Origin: a virus
Reading direction: 5' to 3' (one strand)
Virus record (IMG/VR): IMGVR_UViG_3300039456_000011
Coordinates: 1-36,458 of that record
DNA: 36,458 nt
Under the pieces are notes generated by a model, which saw only the letters and a list, made by a program, of their open reading frames with translations, did no database searches and was not told the DNA's origin. The translations under genes and the position numbers were made by a program. Below, one piece after another: positions 26,468 through 33,167 of the stretch (position 1 is its first letter; each line of letters opens with the position of its first letter).

Positions 26468-26532
26468 CTTGTGTGGCTCTTTCCGTGTGCCCGCCCCGAA
26501 AAACCCGTAGCGCCAACTGCGGGTTTTTTTTT
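26468..26532 (+). ncRNA. Candidate small RNA between repA and the repressor gene
   Basis: A promoter-like pair leads into about 65 bases ending in a clear intrinsic terminator, with no credible reading frame. The position, between repA and the immunity repressor, is where P4/P1/N15-type phages may place immunity RNAs. No target pairing was established. Confidence 0.45.
26499..26532. terminator. Bidirectional intrinsic terminator between repressor and repA
   Basis: AAAAACCCG (26499-26507) pairs with CGGGTTTTT (26520-26528), and T continues to 26532. On the minus strand it also ends in T-rich sequence, so it can stop repressor transcription before repA. Confidence 0.82.
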
Positions 26533-26652
26533 GCCATCGCGAAACGTATCACATCCGGCACTTTTGAGCTATTAAGCGAGAAAAAAGCCAAAAAAAACGG
26601 TCAAAAACGCGTAAACCGCCCTGATTGCTCAAAGCAGTGTACAACAAGATTC

Positions 26653-26662
26653 AACTATAGTG
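26653..26662. promoter_or_regulatory. Possible distal repressor operator
   Basis: AACTATAGTG differs by one base from the perfect palindrome AACTATAGTT at 27385-27394. It lies just beyond the 3' end of the repressor gene. Confidence 0.3.
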
Positions 26663-26670
26663 TTTAAAAT

Positions 26671-27324
26671 TTATAAGCTATCGTCAGAAAACCAGATAAA
26701 TCCTGTAACTAAACCAAGAATCTGATCTTTACTATTGAGCGCTTCGGGTGGGTACATTCGATTTAGATAGGTAATCCAGTGGTGACGACCATCAAATTCA
26801 TAACGTCCTAAAATCATGATTCCATCAACATTAAACAAACAATCGTCACCGGGTTTTGCATCTTTAACGGGGCTAATAATAGCCACGCCGTTTCTGTAGT
26901 AGCTATACCCGCCCCGATCACTCTCCATTGTTATCATATCAATATGATAGCCATACGACCCAGTAGCACACCGCGCCGGTATGGTTACTGATTTGCCGGT
27001 TTTCTGGTTGTTCATATCGACAACATCAACAGATCTATTTTGAGGTGCAGCAATATAATCTTTGCCACTTTCCCTTACGCCAGTCTGAAGTTCAGCCAGA
27101 TCCCCGGATTTCGCTTCTTTTATTACGTCAGAGGCTTCAACAGATAAGACGTCGCATATTTCTTCAAAAATCGCCCACGAAAAATTAACCGGAACTCTTT
27201 CGAGTTTCGATAAATAAGCGGCTGAAAGCCTGTAATCAGTGGCCGCGCATAGGTCTTCTTGAGTCATTCGCAAAGACAACCGCAAGCGCCTAATGACCTT
27301 TCCTACAAATGGGGTGTTTTTCAT
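26671..27324 (-). CDS. CI-like prophage repressor, HTH plus degenerate S24-like domain
   Basis: Protein of 217 residues. Residues about 8-65 form an XRE HTH (GKVIRRLRLSLRMTQEDLCAAT, LSAAYLSKLERV). The C-terminal half (YSYYRNGVAIISPVKDAKPGDDCLFNVDGIMILGRYEF, ILGLVTGF) has the strand pattern of LexA/CI dimerisation domains. I cannot find the usual Ser in an SMxP setting or the partner Lys. It faces the right-arm genes across a 145-base control region and is the likely lysogeny repressor, in the place of N15 cB. Confidence 0.84.
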   Translation of the reverse strand: MKNTPFVGKVIRRLRLSLRMTQEDLCAATDYRLSAAYLSKLERVPVNFSWAIFEEICDVLSVEASDVIKEAKSGDLAELQTGVRESGKDYIAAPQNRSVDVVDMNNQKTGKSVTIPARCATGSYGYHIDMITMESDRGGYSYYRNGVAIISPVKDAKPGDDCLFNVDGIMILGRYEFDGRHHWITYLNRMYPPEALNSKDQILGLVTGFIWFSDDSL

Positions 27325-27370
27325 ATAGATGATCTTACAGGCTCAAAATGCAATATTTATTAACTATGGC

Positions 27371-27399
27371 TTTACAAGAAACTAAACTATAGTTAGATT
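27371..27399 (+). promoter_or_regulatory. Right-arm early promoter with an operator in its spacer
   Basis: TTTACA (27371-27376) and TAGATT (27394-27399) are 17 bases apart on the plus strand. The 10-bp palindrome AACTATAGTT (27385-27394) fills the spacer, so repressor binding would block the promoter. A half-site AACTATGG lies at 27362. The arrangement matches a CI-controlled rightward promoter. Confidence 0.66.
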
Positions 27400-27469
27400 T
27401 GTAGGTGTGAAAACAACCGCATCGCCATTATTGGGTTTTGGCGTCGGACAATACACGATAGGGGAATAT

Positions 27470-28051
27470 ATGATGGACCACTCTCATAGTCTGTCGCTCG
27501 ATAGTATCTTGCTGTCAGCAACAAAAGATTACTTAGCGAATTCAGCAGATACACAGCGCACCTTTGCCGAAAAACGCTTATTGCCACAAATTCAGACGCA
27601 TGGCGTACCGGGGCCAAAACCACCGGGCGATTCTTCCAGCGCTGACGAATACACCGCTCGCATTAACAACATGCAAAACACATACAGCCGCATCATGAAC
27701 GGTACCAGCTTAATACCGTTAGCGTGGCTTTGGCCGTGGGTTGCCGCTTTGCCTGATTCGTATCGCTCCCGCGTTGTTAATCAGATCCGCGCCCAATTAC
27801 CAGAAACCGTGCCATCGCTGGCCACTGGTGCCAGCTCAATCGCCGATATGGGCCGTTTAGTCACTGAAGCAGGCGAAGCCATTACCGCTATCGCAAAAAT
27901 CGCTTCTGACGGCGTTTACAACAGCGCCGACGACCCAGTCGCCGCCAAAAAAGCACTAGAAGAAATCTACGATTTACGCGATTACGCCCAAGCCGAAGCC
28001 GCCGCGATTGAATCCGGTACTGGTTTAAGCGTATCGCGCACTAACCGCTAA
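27470..28051 (+). CDS. First right-arm early gene, possible regulator, unknown family
   Basis: Protein of 193 residues from the ATG at 27470, which has AGGGGA four to five bases upstream; an upstream GTG at 27407 lacks one. It has SLDSILLSATKDYLA at the start, a hydrophobic stretch IPLAWLWPWVAALP, and a C-terminal helical part (LVTEAGEAITAIAKIASDG, EEIYDLRDYAQAEAAAI) that faintly recalls the C-terminus of CII-type (CP76) phage regulators. I would not assign that family. It is the first gene behind the repressed promoter. Confidence 0.66.
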   Translation: MMDHSHSLSLDSILLSATKDYLANSADTQRTFAEKRLLPQIQTHGVPGPKPPGDSSSADEYTARINNMQNTYSRIMNGTSLIPLAWLWPWVAALPDSYRSRVVNQIRAQLPETVPSLATGASSIADMGRLVTEAGEAITAIAKIASDGVYNSADDPVAAKKALEEIYDLRDYAQAEAAAIESGTGLSVSRTNR

Positions 28052-28064
28052 TTTAGGGGGCAAT

Positions 28065-28685
28065 ATGTTGACAGAAGCCGGTAAAAACAATCTGAGAAGT
28101 TTTATATTTTCAGTGTTTTCAGTACATGCACCGTCTCGCAGCTTTGACTATGCCGCGATACGTGTGCAGTCGTCCGCGCCTGTGTCTGCCCCCATGCCTG
28201 TGACCATGTCACAACTCGAAAACAGGTCATACGTTGCCGCCATTCGCCAGCTATCAACCCCCGCCGCCGCGTGGGTACGTTGGGCGTATGCGAGCCGACA
28301 CCCAGACGCCGCCAATCACGATATGGAAATCGTCGCGCGGAATCTATGGGATGACTACAGCAGCACCCTGCACAGCACCACCGAAGAACAGCGCGAACGA
28401 ATTATGCGACTTGTACAGCCAGCAATGGAGCAAGTCGCTTTCGTTCAGCGTTTAGGAAAAAAGCGATATAGCCGCGCCGATTTGTACGATCTAACGGGCT
28501 GCCCTGAAAGCTCATGGCAGCGCGATATGCAACCGCATTGGAAAGCACTCCAAGACAATCTAAAAAACCAAGACAACGCCGCCTTACGCCGCCTAAGCCT
28601 GATTTTTGACATTGTCGATCAACGTAAAGCGCTTGGGAGCGCTAACGAAATTGCCGCAGATGCACAAATGAGCATTGCGGTTTAA
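28065..28685 (+). CDS. Right-arm early gene, unknown, possible antiterminator
   Basis: Protein of 206 residues with AGGGGG five bases before the ATG. It contains TPAAAWVRWAYASRHPDAANHD and ARNLWDDYSS, then KKRYSRADLYDLTGCPESSWQRD, which could be a helix-turn-helix. The Trp/Arg-rich WVRWAY segment is reminiscent of late antiterminators, and the genome otherwise lacks an obvious Q, but this is weak. It runs in step with the gene before it (13-base gap). Confidence 0.6.
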   Translation: MLTEAGKNNLRSFIFSVFSVHAPSRSFDYAAIRVQSSAPVSAPMPVTMSQLENRSYVAAIRQLSTPAAAWVRWAYASRHPDAANHDMEIVARNLWDDYSSTLHSTTEEQRERIMRLVQPAMEQVAFVQRLGKKRYSRADLYDLTGCPESSWQRDMQPHWKALQDNLKNQDNAALRRLSLIFDIVDQRKALGSANEIAADAQMSIAV

Positions 28686-28728
28686 CGGTTTTCCGGTTTT
28701 CCGGAATTACGTAAAACCGGAACAACGG
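28685..28728. repeat. Octad-box array 3, upstream of the RdgC/FtsK-gamma gene
   Basis: Boxes ACGG (28685), CCGG (28693, 28701), ACGT (28709), CCGG (28717) and ACGG (28725) stand in perfect 8-bp register with four-base A/T-type spacers. It fills the whole gap between the two genes except the ribosome site. Confidence 0.88.
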
Positions 28729-28744
28729 GTAAGGGAAGAAGAAA

Positions 28745-30145
28745 ATGCTTTTAAAACAACTCACGTCATATCAGATCGAAATGCCTACCACGGCCACTGA
28801 CCAGCCAATCGCGCTGGTGCCAACCGAATGGCGCGATCATATCGAACAAAGCGCTCAATCCATGCGCATACGCCCGCTAACGGCGCTACAGCAAACTGGC
28901 TCAGGCTTTGAGCCGCCGTTGCATAAAATAAACAGTGAATACGTTGTGGCCGCCGATTCGTGCGGGTTGTTGTTGCTGTGTTACCGGATTGATACCAAGG
29001 CGATCAACGCCGCCGGCATTAAAGAATCGGTCGAAGCGAAGGCCAAAATCATCGAGCACGAAGAAGGCCGTCGCGTTCGCAAATTAGAGCGCGAAGCAAT
29101 ACACGACGATTTTGTGATAAAAGCCCTTCCGCACATCCAGCCCACGCCAAAACGCATTTTAATATTGCTCGACCTACGCCGGTACCGCGTTTTGATTGGC
29201 ACAAAGTCAGAAGACTTGGCGACGACATTACGCCGCTTATTAGCAGAACACATCGTGCCAGGTTACGAAGTGGAAACCGCTGACGAAAAAGAAACACGCC
29301 GCCCGCGCTTCATCGTCGATAGCAACTGCAAAGGCGACCCGCGCGAACATTACCGACAGTGGATGATTCAAGGTGTTCAAGGCCTGCAACTGCATGACGG
29401 CGCATACCTTGAAAAAGAAGCCTCAAAAAACATCATCGTGACCGGCCAAGCTAATGACGCCCAGGTTATCACCGATGCATTAGATGACGGTTACCAGCCG
29501 TTTCAGGTGTCTGTCAGTGTGATGAATACCGAAGCCGACAGCGTTATCGCTGACGTTGTGCTTGATCGTTTCGGGCAATACACGGCAATACGTATCCCCG
29601 GCCATCTTGAAATCATCAAAAGCACCCACGAAGACGAAAAAGAAGCCGCGCTGGCCGACCTACACGCGAACATGGTGCTCACAGCAGGCACGGCGCACGA
29701 CGTAGAACACGCAGTAAAAGTGGCATTTGGTGACCAGCTTGAAATCGAAGGCATATTAAAAAAAGCACTTGATATGCAGCGAACCGCAATTATTGGAACC
29801 TCTCTAATTTCTAAAGTGATGGCTACCGCGTCTTTAAATATGCCAACTGATTCAACCCAGACCATGACATACAAAGTCGGTCAAGGATCAGAGCCAATCG
29901 CCGCCCATCCTGATGTGATCGAAGTTAATGTTCCGGCTCTAGATGATGAACTTTATCAGAGTGTTCGGAGGTTCGTTGTTGAAAACCAAAAATGTTCAAT
30001 TTCCGGAATTCAGCGCAATTTCAAACTTGGTTACAACCACGCCGCGCGATTAGTTGACGAACTTGAAAGTTGGGGGGTGGTAACGCCGCCTGACAGTTAT
30101 GGACACCGAGACGTTTTAGATAAAAAACCAGAAGGCATTTCTTAA
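28745..30145 (+). CDS. RdgC-like protein fused to an FtsK gamma winged-helix domain
   Basis: Protein of 466 residues. Residues 1 to about 290 follow the plan of RdgC, a ring-shaped DNA-binding protein that limits RecA: MLLKQLTSYQI at the start, VEAKAKIIEHEEGRRVRKLERE followed by ALPHIQP (RdgC has an acidic-basic helix then LLPRAF), ILILLDLRRYRVLIGT and QGLQLHDGAYL. Residues about 400-459 (ELYQSVRRFVVENQKCSISG, GYNHAARLVDELESWGVV, HRDVL) are a clear FtsK gamma domain, the module that reads KOPS on chromosomes. No FtsK motor is present. GGGAAGAAG precedes the ATG. It precedes ssb and follows octad array 3. Confidence 0.84.
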   Translation: MLLKQLTSYQIEMPTTATDQPIALVPTEWRDHIEQSAQSMRIRPLTALQQTGSGFEPPLHKINSEYVVAADSCGLLLLCYRIDTKAINAAGIKESVEAKAKIIEHEEGRRVRKLEREAIHDDFVIKALPHIQPTPKRILILLDLRRYRVLIGTKSEDLATTLRRLLAEHIVPGYEVETADEKETRRPRFIVDSNCKGDPREHYRQWMIQGVQGLQLHDGAYLEKEASKNIIVTGQANDAQVITDALDDGYQPFQVSVSVMNTEADSVIADVVLDRFGQYTAIRIPGHLEIIKSTHEDEKEAALADLHANMVLTAGTAHDVEHAVKVAFGDQLEIEGILKKALDMQRTAIIGTSLISKVMATASLNMPTDSTQTMTYKVGQGSEPIAAHPDVIEVNVPALDDELYQSVRRFVVENQKCSISGIQRNFKLGYNHAARLVDELESWGVVTPPDSYGHRDVLDKKPEGIS

Positions 30146-30161
30146 ACGGATTAATAAAATT

Positions 30162-30213
30162 CCGGTTTTCCGGTTTTCCGGTTTTCCGGTTTTCCGGTTT
30201 TCCGGAATTACGT
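30162..30213. repeat. Octad-box array 4 (six CCGG plus one ACGT), upstream of ssb
   Basis: The longest array: CCGG at 30162, 30170, 30178, 30186, 30194 and 30202, TTTT between each, then AATT and ACGT at 30210. It sits 24 bases before the ssb start. Confidence 0.93.
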
Positions 30214-30236
30214 AAAACAATATAAAGGGGCATACC

Positions 30237-30830
30237 ATGGCACGTAAAAACAGAATTACTTTAATCGGTCACGTTGGCGCGGACCCAGATATTCAAACGT
30301 TTGCGTCAGGCGATAAAGCCGCGCGCATTAGTATAGCAACCGATGAAAGCTATACAGACAAGCAAAGCAATCAGAAAGTCGATGTCACCGAGTGGCACCC
30401 AATCGAGTTTCAAGCCGCACTCGCTGAACGTGTGCAAAAGTACGTAAAGAAGGGCGATCAGCTATACATTGAGGGCAAGTTGCGAACGTATAAAATCGTC
30501 ATTGGCGATAAAAACGTCACGCAACATAAAATCATCGCCACTGATGTCCAGTTTTTATCAAAACGCCGTGATTCAGACCCAGCACATGGCCAACATAATA
30601 ACGGCGGCTATCAGCCAGCGCCGGGTAATCACGGACAAGGCAATCCCCCGCAAAATCCAAACGCGCCGCAACAGGCACCACAACAAAACCAGCAATATGG
30701 CTACTGGCACAGCAACGGTGCACCGTTTAATCAACATCAAGCCGCCGCCGCAAACTATCAGCAATTACAAACATGGCCGCGCGGTACAACACCACCACAA
30801 CAAGCGTATGCGATACAGGGGGTTTACTAA
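30237..30830 (+). CDS. ssb: Single-stranded DNA-binding protein
   Basis: Protein of 197 residues. Residues 1-110 are the OB fold (NRITLIGHVGADPDIQTF, EWHPIEFQAALAERVQKYVKKGDQLYIEGKLRT), as in bacterial SSB. The tail is Gln/Asn/Pro-rich and ends AIQGVY, lacking the acidic DDDIPF-like tip that recruits host partners. AAAGGGG lies six bases upstream of the ATG. It is followed directly by a coupled membrane-protein gene. Confidence 0.94.
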   Translation: MARKNRITLIGHVGADPDIQTFASGDKAARISIATDESYTDKQSNQKVDVTEWHPIEFQAALAERVQKYVKKGDQLYIEGKLRTYKIVIGDKNVTQHKIIATDVQFLSKRRDSDPAHGQHNNGGYQPAPGNHGQGNPPQNPNAPQQAPQQNQQYGYWHSNGAPFNQHQAAAANYQQLQTWPRGTTPPQQAYAIQGVY

Positions 30831-31174
30831 TGGATATCCAAGCGATTTATACCGTGTTGATTTTGGTTTTATTAGTAACTCTCTATTTTTTGGGTGTTGT
30901 GTTATCAAAAAACCAAGATGACCCGATCACGATTGAAATAGAGCCGGTCGAAGATGAAAGCGAGATACTGCGCGAAACAGTTAAAGCGCTGCAGAATTGC
31001 CGCAATGATTTTAACGCCGCCTGTCGTGAATATTGCGTACCGCGCGAAGTAATGGCAAAGCGTCTTGATGCGCGCGGGATCGTCAAAGAATACAACCGCG
31101 CGCGAAATATACTCTCTCAAAGTTTTGGCATTGAGGTGCCCGAGCTGGTGAAAGAAATCGACGTGAGGGCGTGA
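30830..31174 (+). CDS. Small membrane-anchored protein
   Basis: Protein of 114 residues with one N-terminal membrane segment (AIYTVLILVLLVTLYFLGVVL) and a charged helical cytoplasmic part (EILRETVKALQNCRNDFNAAC, EYNRARNIL). The ATG overlaps the ssb stop (TAATG) with AGGGGG upstream. Function unknown. Confidence 0.72.
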   Translation: MDIQAIYTVLILVLLVTLYFLGVVLSKNQDDPITIEIEPVEDESEILRETVKALQNCRNDFNAACREYCVPREVMAKRLDARGIVKEYNRARNILSQSFGIEVPELVKEIDVRA

Positions 31175-31176
31175 TA

Positions 31177-31683
31177 ATGACCGATACAAACAACGCCATG
31201 ACAATTAAAGAAATGGCATTAAAACAACTGCTAAAGCTGCAGCCATGCACAAGCGCTGATTTACGAGAGGCTTGCAACTGGCCAGACCGTCAGCCCGCCA
31301 ACGTTCTAAGCGTGTTGCGACGTGAAGGCCTAGCGGTATTGATCGACGGTGAAAACTTCCTAACTGACGACGGCGTAAAAGCGGCAAATGGGGAAACCCC
31401 ACTAACGCGCCCCGCGCCGCCGGTAGAAATAACCCAGCGTCCAATCAGCAAAAAAGCTCAGACGGTGAAGGCCGATATTCAAAAAGCAAAGACGGCCTTA
31501 GAAAATATTAAATCCAACGAAAACCGGAAAACCGGAAAACCGGAAAGCCGGCCCCGCGAAAGTTTTGCTGGTGACTATCAATTACTTGAACGAATGATAG
31601 AAACATTCGCGAGCGCCGCCGATGATTTAAAGCGTATTAAAAACCGTCTTCAAAAACTGGACGCAACCACAGGGCAGGGCTAA
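31177..31683 (+). CDS. Probable winged-helix protein with an octad array in its coding sequence
   Basis: Protein of 168 residues from the ATG at 31177 (a GTG at 31171 overlaps the previous stop). The first 65 residues (IKEMALKQLLKLQPCTSADLREA, ANVLSVLRREGLAVLIDGENFL) look like a winged helix. A helical C-terminus follows (YQLLERMIETFASAADDLKRIKNRL). Between them the octad repeat encodes NRKTGKPESRP, a flexible basic linker. Function unknown. Confidence 0.7.
   Translation: MTDTNNAMTIKEMALKQLLKLQPCTSADLREACNWPDRQPANVLSVLRREGLAVLIDGENFLTDDGVKAANGETPLTRPAPPVEITQRPISKKAQTVKADIQKAKTALENIKSNENRKTGKPESRPRESFAGDYQLLERMIETFASAADDLKRIKNRLQKLDATTGQG
31524..31551. repeat. Octad-box array 5, inside a coding sequence
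   Basis: CCGG at 31524, 31532, 31540 and 31548 in 8-bp register with AAAA-type spacers. It has no ACGT box, unlike the intergenic arrays. Confidence 0.85.
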
Positions 31684-31685
31684 CT

Positions 31686-31919
31686 ATGGAATCAATTATT
31701 ATATTTTCTGCAATAATTGGTGTGATTATTATTGCCGCGATTTTTGGCTTAGCCGTAGGAATTAAAATCGTGGCGATATGTATGGTCGAGGCAACAGGTT
31801 ACTGGTTGCTACCAAAAAACCACTGCACATACCCAGCCTGTAACTGCCCATTTGACGCCCCGGCAGATCCGAACTGGTGCGCCCGTGGATATCCCCACAA
31901 AAAGGCTGAATCAAAATGA
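31686..31919 (+). CDS. Small membrane protein
   Basis: Protein of 77 residues with a hydrophobic N-terminus (ESIIIFSAIIGVIIIAAIFGL, then VGIKIVAICMVEA) making one or two membrane segments, then a Cys-rich tail with CTYPACNC and WC. AGGG precedes the ATG. It overlaps the next start (ATGA). Confidence 0.66.
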   Translation: MESIIIFSAIIGVIIIAAIFGLAVGIKIVAICMVEATGYWLLPKNHCTYPACNCPFDAPADPNWCARGYPHKKAESK

Positions 31920-32254
31920 ACAACGCCATGGCTAAGCTTGCCGAAAAATTAGGCATTGATCACGCAAAAATGACGCGCGAAAAAATGGCTGAAGTAGTCA
32001 GCGAAAAAGCACTGTCTCACATCATTGAATTAGAGCGTGTGAACCATATACCCGCCGCTGGAGAGGTGTTTAGCGTGATAGCGGGAAAATATGAAGGTAA
32101 TGAAATAAATTGCAAATATAGCGACGAATTCCCAACGCTGGACGAGTCGATCTCTGCCTACGACCAGGTGGACACTTATCCGTGGGCATACATCAAATAC
32201 AAGGGGCGAGTGCTCGATGTGTTTTGGAACGGCTACGACCCCTTTAAGAGGTAG
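31916..32254 (+). CDS. Unknown protein at the head of the cassette cluster
   Basis: Protein of 112 residues (LAEKLGIDHAKMTREKMAEVV, then GEVFSVIAGKYEGNEINC, PWAYIKYKGRVLDVFWNGYDPF). The stop is three bases before the first attC-like site, as in integron cassettes, but the 5' end overlaps the previous gene. It may be a phage gene or a cassette whose left boundary has decayed. No family recognised. Confidence 0.66.
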   Translation: MNNAMAKLAEKLGIDHAKMTREKMAEVVSEKALSHIIELERVNHIPAAGEVFSVIAGKYEGNEINCKYSDEFPTLDESISAYDQVDTYPWAYIKYKGRVLDVFWNGYDPFKR

Positions 32255-32257
32255 GCA

Positions 32258-32312
32258 TATAACCACAAGCTAACGGGCTGCGAAGCAATCCACATTTGAG
32301 CGCCTTGTTATT
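32258..32312 (+). other. attC-like site 1
   Basis: Bounded by TATAAC (32258) and GTTATT (32307), imperfectly self-complementary over 55 bases. It contains AACGGGCTG (32272) and TCCACATTTGA (32289), which recur in site 4. Confidence 0.74.
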
Positions 32313-32328
32313 GCGCGGGAGGTTAAAG

Positions 32329-32502
32329 ATGGAATGGATTTTAACAATATGTACATGGGGGGTTCTTGGAATCTGCTCGCAACACATAGAGCATGGCTAC
32401 AAAGACCAACAGGACTGCTATAAGGCAATGAACTCGCTTTATGAGGCTAAAGGCGAGGATGTGTTTTTATATATAACTTGCAAGCCAAACCCGGCGCCAT
32501 AA
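32329..32502 (+). CDS. Cassette gene, small membrane or secreted protein (57 residues)
   Basis: Starts at ATG 32329 with GGAGG six bases upstream. MEWILTICTWGVLGICSQHIE gives a short hydrophobic N-terminus that could be a signal or anchor, followed by YKDQQDCYKAMNSLYEA and YITCKPNPAP with three cysteines. The stop TAA lies inside the next attC's CATAAC box, a hallmark of integron gene cassettes. Function unknown. Confidence 0.68.
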   Translation: MEWILTICTWGVLGICSQHIEHGYKDQQDCYKAMNSLYEAKGEDVFLYITCKPNPAP

Positions 32503-32556
32503 CCCAGAGCTTTGCTTTTGAGCGACAGCGAAATAAGACAACAGTGAATTGTTATA
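32498..32556 (+). other. attC-like site 2
   Basis: Bounded by CATAAC (32498) and GTTATA (32551). The inner boxes are less clear than in the others, and the hairpin is weaker. Confidence 0.6.
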
Positions 32557-32564
32557 GGTGACAC

Positions 32565-32735
32565 ATGGCTGAGATTGAAAAAAAAATCGAAATAGCTAAA
32601 AAAATAATCGAACTACTCAAGAAATACGATGATGTCGAGCTTCATAAGTTTGATGACGGCGGCGTGATTGATTTTCCCGGAGTAAGTATAAGCTTTGAAT
32701 TTGACAAGGTGACTGATACCGAAGTGTCGCTATAA
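32565..32735 (+). CDS. Cassette gene, 56-residue acidic protein
   Basis: A short gene: a charged helix (AEIEKKIEIAKKIIELLKKY) then strands (VIDFPGVSISFEFDKV). The ATG follows AGGTG, which overlaps the R' box of site 2. The stop TAA is inside the TATAAC of site 3. Function unknown. Confidence 0.68.
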   Translation: MAEIEKKIEIAKKIIELLKKYDDVELHKFDDGGVIDFPGVSISFEFDKVTDTEVSL

Positions 32736-32789
32736 CCCGGCGTTAATGGGCGGCGCTCCAGCGCCGTCCAGATTGCACGCTTTGTTATA
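32731..32789 (+). other. attC-like site 3
   Basis: Bounded by TATAAC (32731) and GTTATA (32784). GGCGGCGC pairs with GCGCCGTCC around TCCA, with unpaired spacers and extra-helical bases nearer the ends, the attC folding pattern. Confidence 0.8.
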
Positions 32790-32917
32790 AATCTTGAAAG
32801 GGGAATCCGTAGGCTGATACGGGCAGGGCTAAGACTGCGGGCAAAGGGCCAAAAACTTAGCTGACACCGACGCGCCATGCTGGGGATCAGTGCCAGCCCC
32901 CTTTCAAGATTTATAAC
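32784..32917. ncRNA. Non-coding cassette, candidate structured RNA
   Basis: Perfect 20-base inverted repeats (32784-32803 and 32898-32917) enclose 94 bases with no reading frame. Inside, CCGTA pairs with TACGG (about 32806-32823), GCTAAG with CTTAGC (about 32829-32863) and GCTGG with CCAGC (about 32879-32897), giving a three-arm fold on a long stem. I do not recognise an RNA class. A miniature inverted-repeat element is the main alternative. Confidence 0.55.
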
Positions 32918-32973
32918 CAAGATTTTAACGGGCTGGAGCGACAGCGACAGTCCACTTTGAAGGAATTGTTATA
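32912..32973 (+). other. attC-like site 4
   Basis: Bounded by TATAAC (32912) and GTTATA (32968). AACGGGCTG (32927) and TCCACTTTGA (32951) match site 1. The next gene's ATG uses the last A of the R' box. Confidence 0.78.
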
Positions 32974-33167
32974 TGGCTAGTCGTCGTGAAATAAAGCTTC
33001 AAAATCAAGTTCTCTTTCGTGATGAGAAGATATCCGATCTTAAAAATAGATCGGATAAAGCTTGGGAAATCATCAAGGACATATTTGATAAACACGAAGC
33101 TGGTGATGATATCGACAGCAAGCTAGCAAAAGCACTAAACATACTGGCCGAACACGAAGCCATATAA
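32973..33167 (+). CDS. Cassette gene, 64-residue helical protein
   Basis: Highly charged and helical (SRREIKLQNQVLFRDEKISDL, DKAWEIIKDIFDKHEAGDD), likely coiled-coil. AAGGA inside attC site 4 serves as ribosome site. The stop TAA is inside the TATAAC of site 5. No family recognised. Confidence 0.72.
   Translation: MASRREIKLQNQVLFRDEKISDLKNRSDKAWEIIKDIFDKHEAGDDIDSKLAKALNILAEHEAI

Noticed and set aside
26473-26667. Plus-strand reading frame of 64 codons between repA and the repressor
   Set aside because: It runs through the terminator hairpin, reads Lys/Arg/Phe-rich nonsense, and has no ribosome site.
30162-30213. CRISPR-like or simple-sequence repeat reading of the CCGG arrays
   Set aside because: Repeat unit is eight bases with no unique spacers and no cas genes; recurrence at six functional positions argues against random microsatellite growth.
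32784-32917. Cobalamin riboswitch, retron or hammerhead ribozyme
   Set aside because: A GGGAATCCG string recalls cobalamin elements, but the B12 box is absent, no transporter follows, there is no reverse transcriptase, and the hammerhead core bases are missing.
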